Shown here piece after piece: positions 18,133 through 28,164 of a stretch of 64,000 nt of DNA. Each line of letters begins with the position of its first letter. Positions within the stretch are counted from its first letter, which is position 1. A program made the position numbers and the translations under genes. Source of the stretch: Desulfonema magnum (GTDB lineage Bacteria > Desulfobacterota > Desulfobacteria > Desulfobacterales > 4be13); contig NZ_CP061800.1 in NCBI RefSeq assembly GCF_017377395.1, positions 2,852,001 through 2,916,000 on the forward strand, given 5' to 3'. The notes beneath the pieces are model-generated. The model saw only the letters and a program-made list of their open reading frames with translations. It ran no database searches and was not told the origin of the DNA.

Positions 18133-19005
18133 TTCACCACACATGGCGGGCATGCGCAGAGCTATGCGATTGGCGTCTTTTATCTCTCCGGTTCCATGTT
18201 GCTTTGAAACTGCGAACAGAGACTCTATATTATCAGAAGTTATTGGCATTCCTATATTTTCTAATTTAAGCTCCTTGGCAATTATGATATGTTTGTCTAA
18301 CCAATTAGTAAAACCTGTACGCACAGATGATCGCGGAGGAATGGCTTCAAGCAGCTTTTTACTTTCTTCATAAGTTTCCAGGTTAAGCCCCTTAGTTTTA
18401 AGTATTTTCTGGCATTCTGAAAGAGTACCTGAGTCGCGAAGAAAACATTCTATAAAATTTCTGCACCTCGGAATCTGATCAATGCCTGCTCGCAGCTTTG
18501 AAAGGACGGATCCCTTTGGGGCACGACCTCTCGGAGAATGTCTGAGCAACTGAGCCGCCCAATTCACCAGGCGGCGGAGGTTCATAAATCTTGATTTTGT
18601 TGAAACCTTCGGAGGTGCAAGACAGGCAAGAACAGTCTGTTTGAATTTTTTTGAAACTTTACCGACCGCAGAGATAAAGATATCAAACATCGGATGATTC
18701 TGATATTCATGTTTTAAAAGATTAGCGACAGTGTGTGATATATCGTCAATGCTGACACTGGGAAGGCCTTGTTCCGCCAAAAGCCTGGTAGCTTTGGCAA
18801 GGTCTGTTCCTCCGTCTTTGAGATATGCTACCGGCATTCCCCCGATACCGATAACTTTTTTCAAAAAATCAGCTATGGCCTCACCAGTCCAGGATACTGC
18901 TACTGAAACAGCAACGCAGTTTACATCTTTAAGAGTAGGAGCGGTTTCATTCAAATCATGATGGTTAGCATTCAATGACAGCAAAGTAAGAATTTTACCT
19001 TTTCC

Positions 19006-20419
19006 TTCACTACCGTACACTTTTTATAATAATCTGATTTTATTTTATAAATTGTATGTGACACAGGTTCCGTTTATGATTGATGACTAGAGAGTCGGAT
19101 TGAACATTTGAAAGGCAACCGGAACAGGTATGTCGTAATTTAAAAAATATTCCAACAGGCTCAGACCTAATTGAAAGAGACTCAGATCACATCGGTCGGC
19201 ACGGTGAATAATTCTGTCCCAGCCCTGTTCCGTTGCCAGTGTTCCCAGGAACACAATCCAGATGTAGGCAAGACACGCTCCGATCATAAGGCGGCGCAAC
19301 CGGTCAGGGTCGGAAATATGACTTTTATGAATATTAAACCCCCGGCTTTTCTGGTCGGAAAAAAATGTTTCGATACGAAACCGTTTGGAATAATATTGGC
19401 AGGCTTCCCAGGGCGATCTCATATTCGTAACCAGATATATCGGTTCCTTATTTCCTTTCGCCCACCAGACGACAACCGTCACCGGTCCGTATTTTTTATT
19501 TGTGAACAAAACATTGCGTATGTACCGATAGCTGTCCGGAACCGTGAACACACCGAGAACATTAAGACGATGCTCCTCTCCGTCCCAAAAAATTTTGGTA
19601 TTATATGCCGTTCGGCACACATACAGCCATCCCCGTTCGGCCAGATTTTTTTGCAAACCGACACCGTCGAACTCTCCGTCACCAAGAAAAATAACCTTCT
19701 GCGCGGATTCCGGTATCACGTTGGCAACCTCCCCGACCAGTCCGACATGGCTTTCTTCCGGGAAATGACCTTTCTTACCTCTGACCACCGTGTAAGCAAG
19801 GGGCAGGGCACGTTTTTTATAAATCACACTGATCATCAGGGTTACGCATCCCCGGCCGACCGTGCTTCCGTCCATTGCCAGCACAATTTCGGAAAGTCCC
19901 AGACTGATCAGCAGCGCCTGTGCGAACGGCAGAAAAAATGTTTCAGATTCAATGCTGTCATTGGAAATCCAACGTTTTATACGCTTTTCCACACTCGCCG
20001 GCGCGGCGTTCTCATCCGGAACTTTGCCTGCAATTTTCGGAAGCTGGCAGCTCCCGCTCCCCGTGATGCCGCTGATTATCGCGGCCAGCGTGTTCAGGCG
20101 CCGGGCCTCGTTTCCCTTCGGCTGTTTCGGATACATATTGTCCAAAGCCTTTCTGATCTCACGATATCTGTTCACATTGTCGCTCATGACAGCCTCCCTG
20201 TTATCTGTTATTTTCTGAAAGCTGTCATACCATTATTATATTTTTCTGTTAAGATTTTTTTGTGTCATAATCTCAGATGAGTAATATTTACTCAGAAAAA
20301 ACAGCCGATGGTGAATCTTAAAAAAATTTAAAAAACAAACAGTTATTTAAATTTCAAACCAACTATGGTCGTCTTTATATAATAATTAAAAATAGTTAAA
20401 AAAAGTGTACGGTAGTGAA
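19006..20419 (-). mobile_element. IS4-family insertion sequence, 1414 bp, 8-bp target duplication
   Basis: Terminal repeats TTCACTACCGTACACTTTTT and its complement. Flanking duplication CCTTTTCC at 18998-19005 and 20420-20427, inside the outer element's transposase gene. It carries one transposase gene. Confidence 0.92.
19087..20187 (-). CDS. IS4-family transposase
   Basis: 366 residues; ATG 20187 follows GGGAGG at six bases. DDE residues: D in LAMDGSTVGRG, D in VIFLGDGEFDG and E in the YREK signature Y-x2-R-x3-E-x6-K (YSKRFRIETFFSDQK). The insertion domain of IS4-type enzymes lies between the second D and E. It appears complete, so the element may be active. Confidence 0.93.
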   Translation of the reverse strand: MSDNVNRYREIRKALDNMYPKQPKGNEARRLNTLAAIISGITGSGSCQLPKIAGKVPDENAAPASVEKRIKRWISNDSIESETFFLPFAQALLISLGLSEIVLAMDGSTVGRGCVTLMISVIYKKRALPLAYTVVRGKKGHFPEESHVGLVGEVANVIPESAQKVIFLGDGEFDGVGLQKNLAERGWLYVCRTAYNTKIFWDGEEHRLNVLGVFTVPDSYRYIRNVLFTNKKYGPVTVVVWWAKGNKEPIYLVTNMRSPWEACQYYSKRFRIETFFSDQKSRGFNIHKSHISDPDRLRRLMIGACLAYIWIVFLGTLATEQGWDRIIHRADRCDLSLFQLGLSLLEYFLNYDIPVPVAFQMFNPTL

Positions 20420-21048
20420 CCTTTTCCTAAGGCAATACTGATATCTATTATATAAACAAAGCCGTTGGAAAACGGATTGCTGTTAATTTCAGCCCCGCGC
20501 AGCGGGACGGCATTTCGGAGTCTTGCTACGGATAATCGGGTGACCCAGTTAATAATTGTCTGAACACATGGGACTTTTGTTATTCCCAAGTAATCAGCAA
20601 GAACTCTGAGAACTCTCGGTACCGCTCGGAAACTTATATGAGCAACTATAAAAAGCTTCAAACAAATATAGATAAGTTCTTCTTTGTTGTGAACAGGCTG
20701 AGTATTTTTCTGACGTTCTTTTTCCAGTTGTTTTCTGGCTTCATCGGCATCTTTCTTGTATTTATCACGCTCTTTTTTAATACGGCGCTTTTCTTTTTCA
20801 TGATAACGTGCATTCTTGCCACGTTCAATCGCTTTTTTCTTCCAGTTATCTCTGCTTTTTATCAATTTGGACTTTGAACTCATAATAATCCTCGTAATTT
20901 TATTAATATTGACATAATAGTATGGTAAATATGTTAAAATAACAATCAAACTATATATTATCAAGATGAATCTATAATTGATTACATGAAGAGGTCCAAA
21001 TTGTAGTTAAAAAAATTAAGCCAAAAAGGCTGTTTTTAGACGCCCCAG

Positions 21049-21055
21049 ATTAAAA
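21049..21055. repeat. Target-site duplication of the outer element (right)
   Basis: ATTAAAA, identical to 15871-15877. Confidence 0.85.
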
Positions 21056-21131
21056 CTTATTAATTTTTTTAAAAATTTTTGATATTTTGATATACTGATA
21101 GTGATAAAAAATTTTGTTAAGGAGAATAGTC

Positions 21132-22916
21132 ATGATGAGAAATAAAATAATTTCAAAAATGAATGTTGTATTTATTTTCATTATACTATTAATTATTTTT
21201 AGTGGGTGTGTTATTAAAAAATTTAAATTTGGAGACTCCTCCGTACCGCAATCCGAAAAAAACTCTGCTCAAACAAACGCTTCGAAAATAAATAAAAAGT
21301 CATTTTTTAAATCTCCTCGGATAAGGGAATACAAAGTTGGGATGTCCCTAGAAAATCAGCCAATTGAATGTTTTGTTATTGGTGAAGGCAAGGACGTCAT
21401 TCTTATCTTGGCATCTATGCATGGCAATGAGCAGGCAGGTACAAAACTCGCCTATCGTCTCTATAGTTATTTTCGGAACCGAAAGCATTGGAAACTGCTT
21501 CGGGAACGAAAAGTTCTAATTATGCCTGAAATAAATCCGGATGGTGTAAAACACAATAGTCGCTACAATGCAGGGAAAGTGGATATAAACCGTAATTTCC
21601 CAGCAGCAAATCGTAAAAATGGTGGGTATAACGGGCCAAAAGCTTTTTCCGAACCAGAAACCCGTGCCATTTTTGAAGTCATTATGAAGTATCATCCCAA
21701 ACGTATAATCAGTGTTCGAAAAGTTTTGGGCTGCATTGACTATGACGGACCCGGCGAGGGCTTGGCCAACCATATGGGAAAATACTGTGATTTGTCTGTT
21801 CAAAAATTAGGTTCTCAGCCTGGCTCATTCGGAAGCTACGCTGATGAAACTTTAGGTGTTCCATTTATAACATTCGGAATGCCCAGAGAAATATCTGAAG
21901 AGCCTGAAAAATTATGGAGAGATTATGGGGATGCACTTCTGGCGGCAATAGTATATCCTTCTTATTTGAAAGGGAAGCCGCCAGAGAGAGTTAAAGCTCA
22001 GACAAAAGCTGAAGCCAGAAAATCAGCAGGGAAAACCTCAGAAGTATCAGGAAAGAAATCGAATTTTGAAAATGCTGAAGCTAAATTTCAAGAAGCTGTG
22101 GAGTTGTTTAAAAAAGGATGGTATCTGTCAGCTAAAAAAAAATTTGAAGAGTCACTGCGCATCAATAAAAATTGCCCAAAGTGCAGGGAGTACATAAAAA
22201 ACTGCAAAGATAACTATTCGAATATCCATTACAGCAGAGGAGTCAGCCACTTTAAAAAAGGAAAATGGGAAAAGGCTGTTGAGGAGTTTGAAAAGGTCAG
22301 AAAAGTTGATCGCAATTATAAAAAAATAAGCTACTATATTAATGAAGCCAACCGTAGAATTAATGAAGCTGACCGCAGAGCGAAAAAGTCCCTTGATAAA
22401 TCTCAGTTAAAGAAAGCTATGGCCTTATTTAAAGAAGGAGACTACCTGTCAGCTAAGAAAAAATTTGAGGCGTTAGTGCCCGACAAAAATTGCAGGGAAC
22501 ACATCCGCAAATGCAAAGAAGCATCCACAGCGGTTAAAAAAGGGAATCAGCATTACAAAAACAAGAAATATCAGCAGGCACTGACTTATTATAAGAAAGT
22601 TGTTGAACTAAATCCTAATGATAAAACCTCAGTTGAACGTATCAGAAAATGTGAGGAGGAAATATACAAAGATGAACATTATGGGAAGGGTGTTTCATAT
22701 CTTGCAAATAAACAACCAAAAGAAGCTGTTAAAGAATTTGAACTGGTTCAGAAAGCTGATTCTGACTACAAAAATGTAAATCAGAAAATTGACGAGGCAA
22801 AGAAAATGATTGATGAAATCAGAGTTCAGGAAGATAAAGCAAATGTGTTAGCCAAACATCTGAATAACGGAATTAATTTCTTCAACAACAAGAAATACGG
22901 GGAAGCTATTACTTAA
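21132..22916 (+). CDS. M14 peptidase-like lipoprotein with lost catalytic residues, fused to TPR repeats
   Basis: 594 residues from ATG 21132, set by AAGGAG seven bases upstream. Signal and lipobox FSGC (C26). The M14 domain (about 60-270) aligns throughout with the paralogue at 14823. It keeps H97/E100 in MHGNE and R154 in DINRNFP, but the third zinc ligand is R196 (SVRK instead of SLHE) and the catalytic Glu is G249 (ITFGM instead of ITLEL). A basic linker leads to TPR-like repeats (about 320-594: KKGWYLSAKKKFEESLRI, KKGKWEKAVEEFEKV, KNKKYQQALTYYKKVVELNPND). The end, NNKKYGEAIT-stop, falls mid-helix in a TPR, so the C-terminus may be truncated. Likely a periplasmic binding or scaffold protein, not an enzyme. 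Confidence 0.8.
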   Translation: MMRNKIISKMNVVFIFIILLIIFSGCVIKKFKFGDSSVPQSEKNSAQTNASKINKKSFFKSPRIREYKVGMSLENQPIECFVIGEGKDVILILASMHGNEQAGTKLAYRLYSYFRNRKHWKLLRERKVLIMPEINPDGVKHNSRYNAGKVDINRNFPAANRKNGGYNGPKAFSEPETRAIFEVIMKYHPKRIISVRKVLGCIDYDGPGEGLANHMGKYCDLSVQKLGSQPGSFGSYADETLGVPFITFGMPREISEEPEKLWRDYGDALLAAIVYPSYLKGKPPERVKAQTKAEARKSAGKTSEVSGKKSNFENAEAKFQEAVELFKKGWYLSAKKKFEESLRINKNCPKCREYIKNCKDNYSNIHYSRGVSHFKKGKWEKAVEEFEKVRKVDRNYKKISYYINEANRRINEADRRAKKSLDKSQLKKAMALFKEGDYLSAKKKFEALVPDKNCREHIRKCKEASTAVKKGNQHYKNKKYQQALTYYKKVVELNPNDKTSVERIRKCEEEIYKDEHYGKGVSYLANKQPKEAVKEFELVQKADSDYKNVNQKIDEAKKMIDEIRVQEDKANVLAKHLNNGINFFNNKKYGEAIT

Positions 22917-22978
22917 AGGTTTCCCGAAAATTTAACTTAAACTTGCAAAGCCTTATTTAATAGGTGTTTATAAATTCG

Positions 22979-23250
22979 TCATCCCGCAAGAGCCGATTTT
23001 AACCGACTTTTATATTTATCGACACCTCCTATTTTGGTTAACTCATGGATAACACACGCTGTTTTTTTATTTTTCAGAATTTTTGCGACCCTCCGCTGCT
23101 TTTCGAGTATTGTGCCGTCCGTTCCGATCCCCGGAAGACCGGCATTCAGCAGAAGCCAGGCACAGTACACGAGACTGACATGCGATTCGACGGAGGAGAA
23201 ATGCTTTGTGGCGATGTCTCCGAATCCGAGATGCATTTTGACATGTTTGA
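22979..23250 (-). pseudogene. C-terminal remnant of a transposase, cut by a family A element
   Basis: About 90 residues remain, starting FKHVKMHLGFGDIATKHFSSVESHVSLVYCAWLLL, which is like the last part of IS4-superfamily DDE transposases (conserved E/K helix and the VxSHVxLVYxAW segment). The text stops exactly where the family A element begins at 23251, and no N-terminal part is found beyond it. Confidence 0.65.
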
Positions 23251-23484
23251 AATTTCTGATTATAACGGATTTAGGGGAGGGCCGACTAAGCCCTGTAAGG
23301 GCGGCATGTTTGTAGCAGCAGGTTTGCAGGCCCCCCGCCAAGCCCCGTGGGGGCGGCATGTTTATAGCAGCCAGGTTTGCAGCCCCCCCGCCAAGCCCCG
23401 TAAGGGCGGCATATTCGCAACATGATTTGCTACAAATATGCCGCCCCTGCGGGGCCTTCCCGGCCTCCCCTAAATCCGTTATAG
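23251..23484. repeat. Family A element, copy 5
   Basis: Arms AATTTCTGATTATAACGG...AGGGGAGG and CCTCCCCTAAATCCGTTATA; four inner GGGGCGGCATATT modules in both orientations. Interrupts a transposase remnant. Confidence 0.85.
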
Positions 23485-23523
23485 GAATGAGCATGAAATA
23501 ATATGCCCATTTTGATTTTTATA

Positions 23524-24935
23524 TGTTAAAAAATTGCGTAATCCTGTAAAGTGTATTTCAAAATCACTTTATCAAAAGGAGATTATTATGCAACCCTATT
23601 CCTTAGAAGTAGAAGAAATCATGCGGCGATACTATGAGAGTCTGAATGAAAAAGACCGCCGGCGATATGCCGGTATTGAAGCTTTGAAATTGGGACATGG
23701 CGGACAAAATTATATTGCCAAAGTCTTGGGTTGCAGCAGGCGGACTGTGCGCAAAGGAGCGATCGAAGTAAGCGGCCTGCCCGGACACATCGTAGCAAAA
23801 CAAATTGGAAAATCTCCTGCTGAATCTTCTGAAATACGTAAAAAAGGTGGCGGACGCAAACAGTATCTGACTGAGCACCCTGAAATAGACGAGCAGTTTT
23901 TGAATGTGGTGCGTGAGCATACAGCAGGAGATCCGATGGATGAAAAGGTACGATGGACAAATCTGAGGGAGTGGGAAATCGCGGAGGCTCTGGAAAAAAA
24001 ATACGGAGTAAAAGTGAGTCGTAACATTGTCCGTCAATTGCTCAAAAAGCATGACTATCGGTTGCGTAAAGCTCAGAAACGCAAACCTATGAAAAAAAAC
24101 GTACCAGATCGCGACGCTCAGTTTGACAATATTTTGAAACTCAGATCAGAATACCGGAAGGCCGGTAATCCCGTTATCAGCATGGATACCAAGAAAAAAG
24201 AATATCTTGGAAATTTTTACAGGAAAGGCCGACTATATACGCTGGAGGAATTGCAAGTTTTCGATCATGATTTTACAAGTTTTGCCGAAGGTGTCATAAT
24301 TCCGCATTGTTTTTATGACCTGCGACTCAATATCGGGTATGTTCAGGTGGGAACAAGTCATGATACCAGTGAATTTGCCTGTGACAGTTTCCGTCATTGG
24401 TGGTATGGTTACGGTTGCCGAATATATCCAAATGCCACGTCAGTTTTGATATTGTGCGATGGTGGCGGCAGCAACAGTTCCCGACATTACCTTTTCAAAC
24501 AAGATTTACAAATTCTGGCGGATGAAATCGGGATTGAAATCCGAATCGCTCATTACCCGCCCTATTGTTCCAAATTTAATCCGATCGAACATCGCCTGTT
24601 TCCTCATATTACTCGTGCGTGTCAGGGAGTAATCTTTTCAAGTTTGGAGGTGGTGACTGATCTGATAGCCAAAACACATACCAAAAAAGGTTTAAAAGTC
24701 TTTGTCCATGTTATTGATAAAGTCTATGAAACCGGTCGAAAAGTTGCTGAAACTTTTAAATCAGAAATGCGAATTGTATTCGACAAAATTTTACCCAAAT
24801 GGAATTATCGTGCAATTCCAATAAATTAAAATGGGAAAGTTATTTAATACCGATTCCATAATCAGAAAATGTTTTATTCCCTGAAAATTTATATTTTACT
24901 GCAATCCTCACTCGTTAATGACGCAATTTTACAGA
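23524..24935 (+). mobile_element. Probable ISAzo13-type insertion sequence
   Basis: The ends suggested by eye are TGTTAAAAAATTGCGTAAT (23524-23542) and, inverted on the right, TGTAAAATTGCGTCATT (24918-24934). The match is imperfect and no target duplication was established, so the borders are tentative. The transposase inside is complete. Confidence 0.5.
23588..24829 (+). CDS. ISAzo13-family transposase
   Basis: 413 residues; AAAAGGAG lies six bases before ATG 23588. It has the features of this family: an N-terminal helix-turn-helix with YIAKVLGCSRRTVRKG, the KKGGGRKQYLTEHPEID linker, a second HTH (EALEKKYGVKVSRNIVRQLLKKHDYRL), DRDAQFDNI, then the DDE core ISMDTKKKEYLGNF, ILCDGGGSNSSR and PPYCSKFNPIEHRLF (E). 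No frameshift is seen. Confidence 0.92.
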   Translation: MQPYSLEVEEIMRRYYESLNEKDRRRYAGIEALKLGHGGQNYIAKVLGCSRRTVRKGAIEVSGLPGHIVAKQIGKSPAESSEIRKKGGGRKQYLTEHPEIDEQFLNVVREHTAGDPMDEKVRWTNLREWEIAEALEKKYGVKVSRNIVRQLLKKHDYRLRKAQKRKPMKKNVPDRDAQFDNILKLRSEYRKAGNPVISMDTKKKEYLGNFYRKGRLYTLEELQVFDHDFTSFAEGVIIPHCFYDLRLNIGYVQVGTSHDTSEFACDSFRHWWYGYGCRIYPNATSVLILCDGGGSNSSRHYLFKQDLQILADEIGIEIRIAHYPPYCSKFNPIEHRLFPHITRACQGVIFSSLEVVTDLIAKTHTKKGLKVFVHVIDKVYETGRKVAETFKSEMRIVFDKILPKWNYRAIPIN

Positions 24936-24977
24936 TTTCCTTCAGAAATTTGTGGTTCCCCTCCCGGAAATGTTTTC

Positions 24978-25000
24978 TTGACACATAACTATTGCTACTA
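24978..25000 (+). promoter_or_regulatory. Possible promoter
   Basis: TTGACA followed after 15 bases by TATAAA. The nearest plus-strand gene is the chemoreceptor 350 bp on, with a family A element between, so the target is unclear. Confidence 0.25.
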
Positions 25001-25138
25001 TAAAAATTAGTAGTGTCAGAAATATCCTGACTGTTCCTGCGGGATTAGCAAGGCCGGCGGGGACCAGTCCGGATTTATCAATTTCAACGGGGCGGCAACG
25101 GGCATACCCTCGCAATTTTTCAACCTGCTGATTTTCAT

Positions 25139-25252
25139 GATTATAACGAATTCAGAGGAGGGACAGAGACTGCACAGGCCCTGTAAGGGCGGCATATTTG
25201 CAGCATACAAGCCGGCCATATCCCCGGCCAAGCCTAACTCCTTTATAATCAA
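25139..25252. repeat. Family A element, copy 6 (short, diverged)
   Basis: Arms TGATTATAACGAATTCAGAGG and CTAACTCCTTTATAATCA around a single GGGCGGCATATTTGCAGCA module. It lies 90 bp upstream of the chemoreceptor gene. Confidence 0.75.
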
Positions 25253-25345
25253 TGATTTTCAGACAAATACAGATTACTTTTCCGACTCATGCGGTCGGCA
25301 ATTCTCAGTACGGACTGAAACAATCTAAAATTAAGGAGGTACAAC

Positions 25346-27916
25346 ATGTTGAACAAATTAAGTTTATGGCTAAAAATAGCAATTACTTTCGGAGTGTTGT
25401 TATTTTTTTTGGTTGCGGTGTCGCTGGTCGCGTGGAAGGCGTTGAGTGATACGGCCGACGGCTTTACCACATATCGTGAGCTTGTACGGGATACCAACAT
25501 ATCAGGACATCTTCTGGCAAATATCCTGACGGTGGACACAAATGCCAAACAGTTTTTTATCCGGGGGGGAGCTGCTGAAAGACAGCATTACAAGGAAGCA
25601 TGGGATAAAATGAAGGGATTTCTCAGGCAGGCAGAAAAAGATATCCGAGACCCGGAACGATCCGCCATTATTGCCCACGTCGGCACAGAAGCGCATGAAT
25701 ACAACACCGCATTTGAGAAGATGGCGGAGTACATGAAAACTCGTGACAAAAAAGTGAAAGAGGCACTCATTGTCAACGGCGAACTTATGGAAAAAGGGAT
25801 GACGGAGATCATGCAGTCGGCCAGACAGGATGATGACATGGATGCCACCTATTATTCAAGTCTTGCTTTGCGGCAACTTTTGCTGATCCGCCTGTATGTC
25901 TTCAGATTTCTCAATACCGACGATAGTTCGGCCGCGGATCGCGTACTCGCGGAGTTTTCAAACTTACAGGAAAATATGAGAAGACTCGGTAAATTTATGG
26001 AACATCCTGTCTGGCTCAAGCTGCTCAAAGGAGTCAGAGAACAGGCCGACATTTACATAAAAACCTTTACTCAGATCTGTCAGATTACAGAAGCTCGGAA
26101 TAAACTCATTGTCGAAACGCTCAACCGTCTTGGCCCTCTGATTGCCAAACGGGCAGAGGAGATTAATCTTTCGGTAGGCACTGAACAAGACGAACTTGCC
26201 CCGGAACTTGCAGAGTCCAACAACAAAAGTCTCCTTATCATCAGCATCATTGCCCTCACAGCTCCTGCCATAGGAATTCTTATTGCCATTTTAATTGTGA
26301 AAAACATGAACAAAGGTATCAGAAACGCCATCCATGTCACAAAAGCAGTGGCCGAAGGTGATCTGGCCTATGATATTCAACTAAGCGGAAAGGATGAAAT
26401 AAGTGATCTTCTGGGCAATATGAAGCATATGGTCGAAGGGTTAAATAACAGAGCGAATGTTGTTAAACAAATATCCCATGGTGATCTGACAGTAGAAATC
26501 AGAACCCTTTCAGATAAAGATATCCTTGGGCAGTCCCTTGGTCTGATGGTTGATACGGCCAGGGAAAGGGCTAAAATGGTTGAACAGTTTGCCAACGGTG
26601 ATCTCACGGTGGAAATGAAACCCCTTTCAGACAAGGATGTCCTTGGAAAATCCCTTTCCCTCATGCTGGACGCTGCCTGGGACAGAGCAAAAATGGCGGA
26701 AGAGGTTGCAAACGGCAATCTCACGGTAAATATGAAAGTGCTTTCGGATAAGGATGTTCTTGGAAAATCCCTCTCCCTCATGCTGGAAGCCGCTCGGGAA
26801 AGGGCTGAGATGGTCGGACAGTTTGCCAGAGGTGATCTCACAGTAAACATGAAAATGCTTTCAGATAAGGATGTTCTCGGGCAATCCCTTTGCCTGATGG
26901 TGGAAGCCGCCCGTGAAAGAGCTGAGATGGTCGGGCAGATAGCCAACGGCGACCTGACGGTAAAGATGAAAATGCTTTCGGACAGGGACATTCTCGGGCG
27001 GTCGCTTTCCCGTATGGTGCAAAGGCTTTGTAATATCGTTGCTGAAACCATGACCGCTGCGGACAATGTCGCTATCAGCAGCCAGGAGATGACATCCAGT
27101 TTGGAGGGAATATCTCAGGGGGCCTCTGAACAGGCGGCTTCGGCCGAAGAAGTGTCGGCTTCCATGGAGCAAATGGCATCAACCATCAGTCAGAATGCGA
27201 ACAATGCGCTGGAGACCAGAAATATAGCGTTGAAATCCGCTGAGAATGCCCGGACTGGCGGAAACTCAGTCACCAAAACCGTAACCGCGATGAAGGATAT
27301 CGCTGAGAAGATTTCGATCATCGAAGAACTTTCCCGTCAGACTGACATGCTGGCGCTGAATGCCGCTATTGAGGCGGCCCGGGCCGGAGAACACGGCAGA
27401 GGGTTTGCGGTGGTGGCATCCGAGGTTCGCAAGCTGGCAGAGCGGAGTAAGGGGGCGGCTGTCAAAATTGCTAAACTGTCGGAAACCAGTGTGAATATTG
27501 CGGAAACAGCAGGCGAGATGCTGGGCAGACTTGTACCGAATATTCAGAAAACCTCGGAACTTGTCCAGGAGATCAGCGTCGCATCCCATGAACAGAACAA
27601 CGGGGCAGAACAAGTCAACAAAGCGATTCAGCAGTTGGACAGGGTTATTCAGCAAAACGCCTCAACTTCTGAGGAAATGGCTTCAACTTCTGAGGAACTG
27701 GCAAATCAGGCGGAACAACTCCGGCAGCAGATCAGGTTTTTCAGAATTGCTGAGGATTCTGTGAAAACTAGCGGTAAAACCGGGACAAAGAGACAGGGCA
27801 AAAAGCCAGAGAATGAAAATAAACTCAGATACAGATATGTCAGAAGTACAGACCTTGAGAGCGATTTAAGGAGCATGGAAGAAAATGGCAGTGATTCAGA
27901 ATTTGAAATGTATTAA
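25346..27916 (+). CDS. Methyl-accepting chemotaxis protein with a six-unit HAMP array
   Basis: 856 residues; AAGGAGG before ATG 25346. TM1 (about 10-30), an all-helical periplasmic sensor of about 250 residues (size of 4HB/HBM domains), and TM2 (about 295-318). Then a canonical HAMP (G338) and five near-identical 39-residue units, each GDLTVxMxxLSDKDxLGxSLxLMxxxARERAxMV, starting at G379, 418, 457, 496 and 535. The signalling hairpin has the tip [41 protein letters not shown]. There is no CheR-tethering pentapeptide. It signals to CheA/CheW, which are not in the window. It heads a cluster with two solute-binding proteins and another receptor. Confidence 0.95.
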   Translation: MLNKLSLWLKIAITFGVLLFFLVAVSLVAWKALSDTADGFTTYRELVRDTNISGHLLANILTVDTNAKQFFIRGGAAERQHYKEAWDKMKGFLRQAEKDIRDPERSAIIAHVGTEAHEYNTAFEKMAEYMKTRDKKVKEALIVNGELMEKGMTEIMQSARQDDDMDATYYSSLALRQLLLIRLYVFRFLNTDDSSAADRVLAEFSNLQENMRRLGKFMEHPVWLKLLKGVREQADIYIKTFTQICQITEARNKLIVETLNRLGPLIAKRAEEINLSVGTEQDELAPELAESNNKSLLIISIIALTAPAIGILIAILIVKNMNKGIRNAIHVTKAVAEGDLAYDIQLSGKDEISDLLGNMKHMVEGLNNRANVVKQISHGDLTVEIRTLSDKDILGQSLGLMVDTARERAKMVEQFANGDLTVEMKPLSDKDVLGKSLSLMLDAAWDRAKMAEEVANGNLTVNMKVLSDKDVLGKSLSLMLEAARERAEMVGQFARGDLTVNMKMLSDKDVLGQSLCLMVEAARERAEMVGQIANGDLTVKMKMLSDRDILGRSLSRMVQRLCNIVAETMTAADNVAISSQEMTSSLEGISQGASEQAASAEEVSASMEQMASTISQNANNALETRNIALKSAENARTGGNSVTKTVTAMKDIAEKISIIEELSRQTDMLALNAAIEAARAGEHGRGFAVVASEVRKLAERSKGAAVKIAKLSETSVNIAETAGEMLGRLVPNIQKTSELVQEISVASHEQNNGAEQVNKAIQQLDRVIQQNASTSEEMASTSEELANQAEQLRQQIRFFRIAEDSVKTSGKTGTKRQGKKPENENKLRYRYVRSTDLESDLRSMEENGSDSEFEMY
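26480..27010 (+). repeat. Five 117-bp direct repeats encoding HAMP units
   Basis: In-frame tandem repeats within the receptor gene, conserved at DNA level (for example CTTTCAGATAAGGATGTTCT variants). They are prone to unequal recombination that would change HAMP number. Confidence 0.85.
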
Positions 27917-28164
27917 CCGGAGAAAAGATAATGAGCGGGGGTTATCTGTTAAAAGGCTTTCCCGATATCCTCCTGGAAACAGAGGGAGGATACCGGCTCG
28001 GATTTGTCAGTCCGACCCGAACTGATCTGCCCGAATGCAGATCATGGCTCTGCTTTTTCATATTTTGTTTTAACTGACAGATCATGAAGGAACCTCAGAA
28101 ATAACGTAAGTTAGACAGTGGATATTCATCTCACACAGATAAAACTTTATGGGAGGATAACAAC

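Larger units (their letters stand above)
15946..20883 (-). pseudogene. Transposase of the outer element, split into three pieces
   Basis: The N-terminal part lies at 20420-20883, the middle at 18133-19005 and the C-terminal part at 15946-16261, separated by the IS4-type element and by the inner copy. Joined and freed of the target duplications, the pieces rebuild the same protein as the intact copy at 16330-17967, with no difference noticed by eye. It is inactive unless the inserts excise precisely. Confidence 0.9.
15878..21048 (-). mobile_element. Outer copy of an 1871-bp insertion sequence, broken by two later insertions
   Basis: Ends CTGGGGCGTCTAAA and its inverted copy, flanked by the 7-bp duplication ATTAAAA. 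The span is 5171 bp. Removing the inner copy with its 7-bp duplication (1878 bp) and the IS4-type element with its 8-bp duplication (1422 bp) leaves exactly 1871 bp, the length of the intact inner copy. Confidence 0.93.

Noticed and set aside
19171..20280. 369-codon plus-strand frame
   Set aside because: Antisense to the IS4-family transposase, which has all catalytic motifs.
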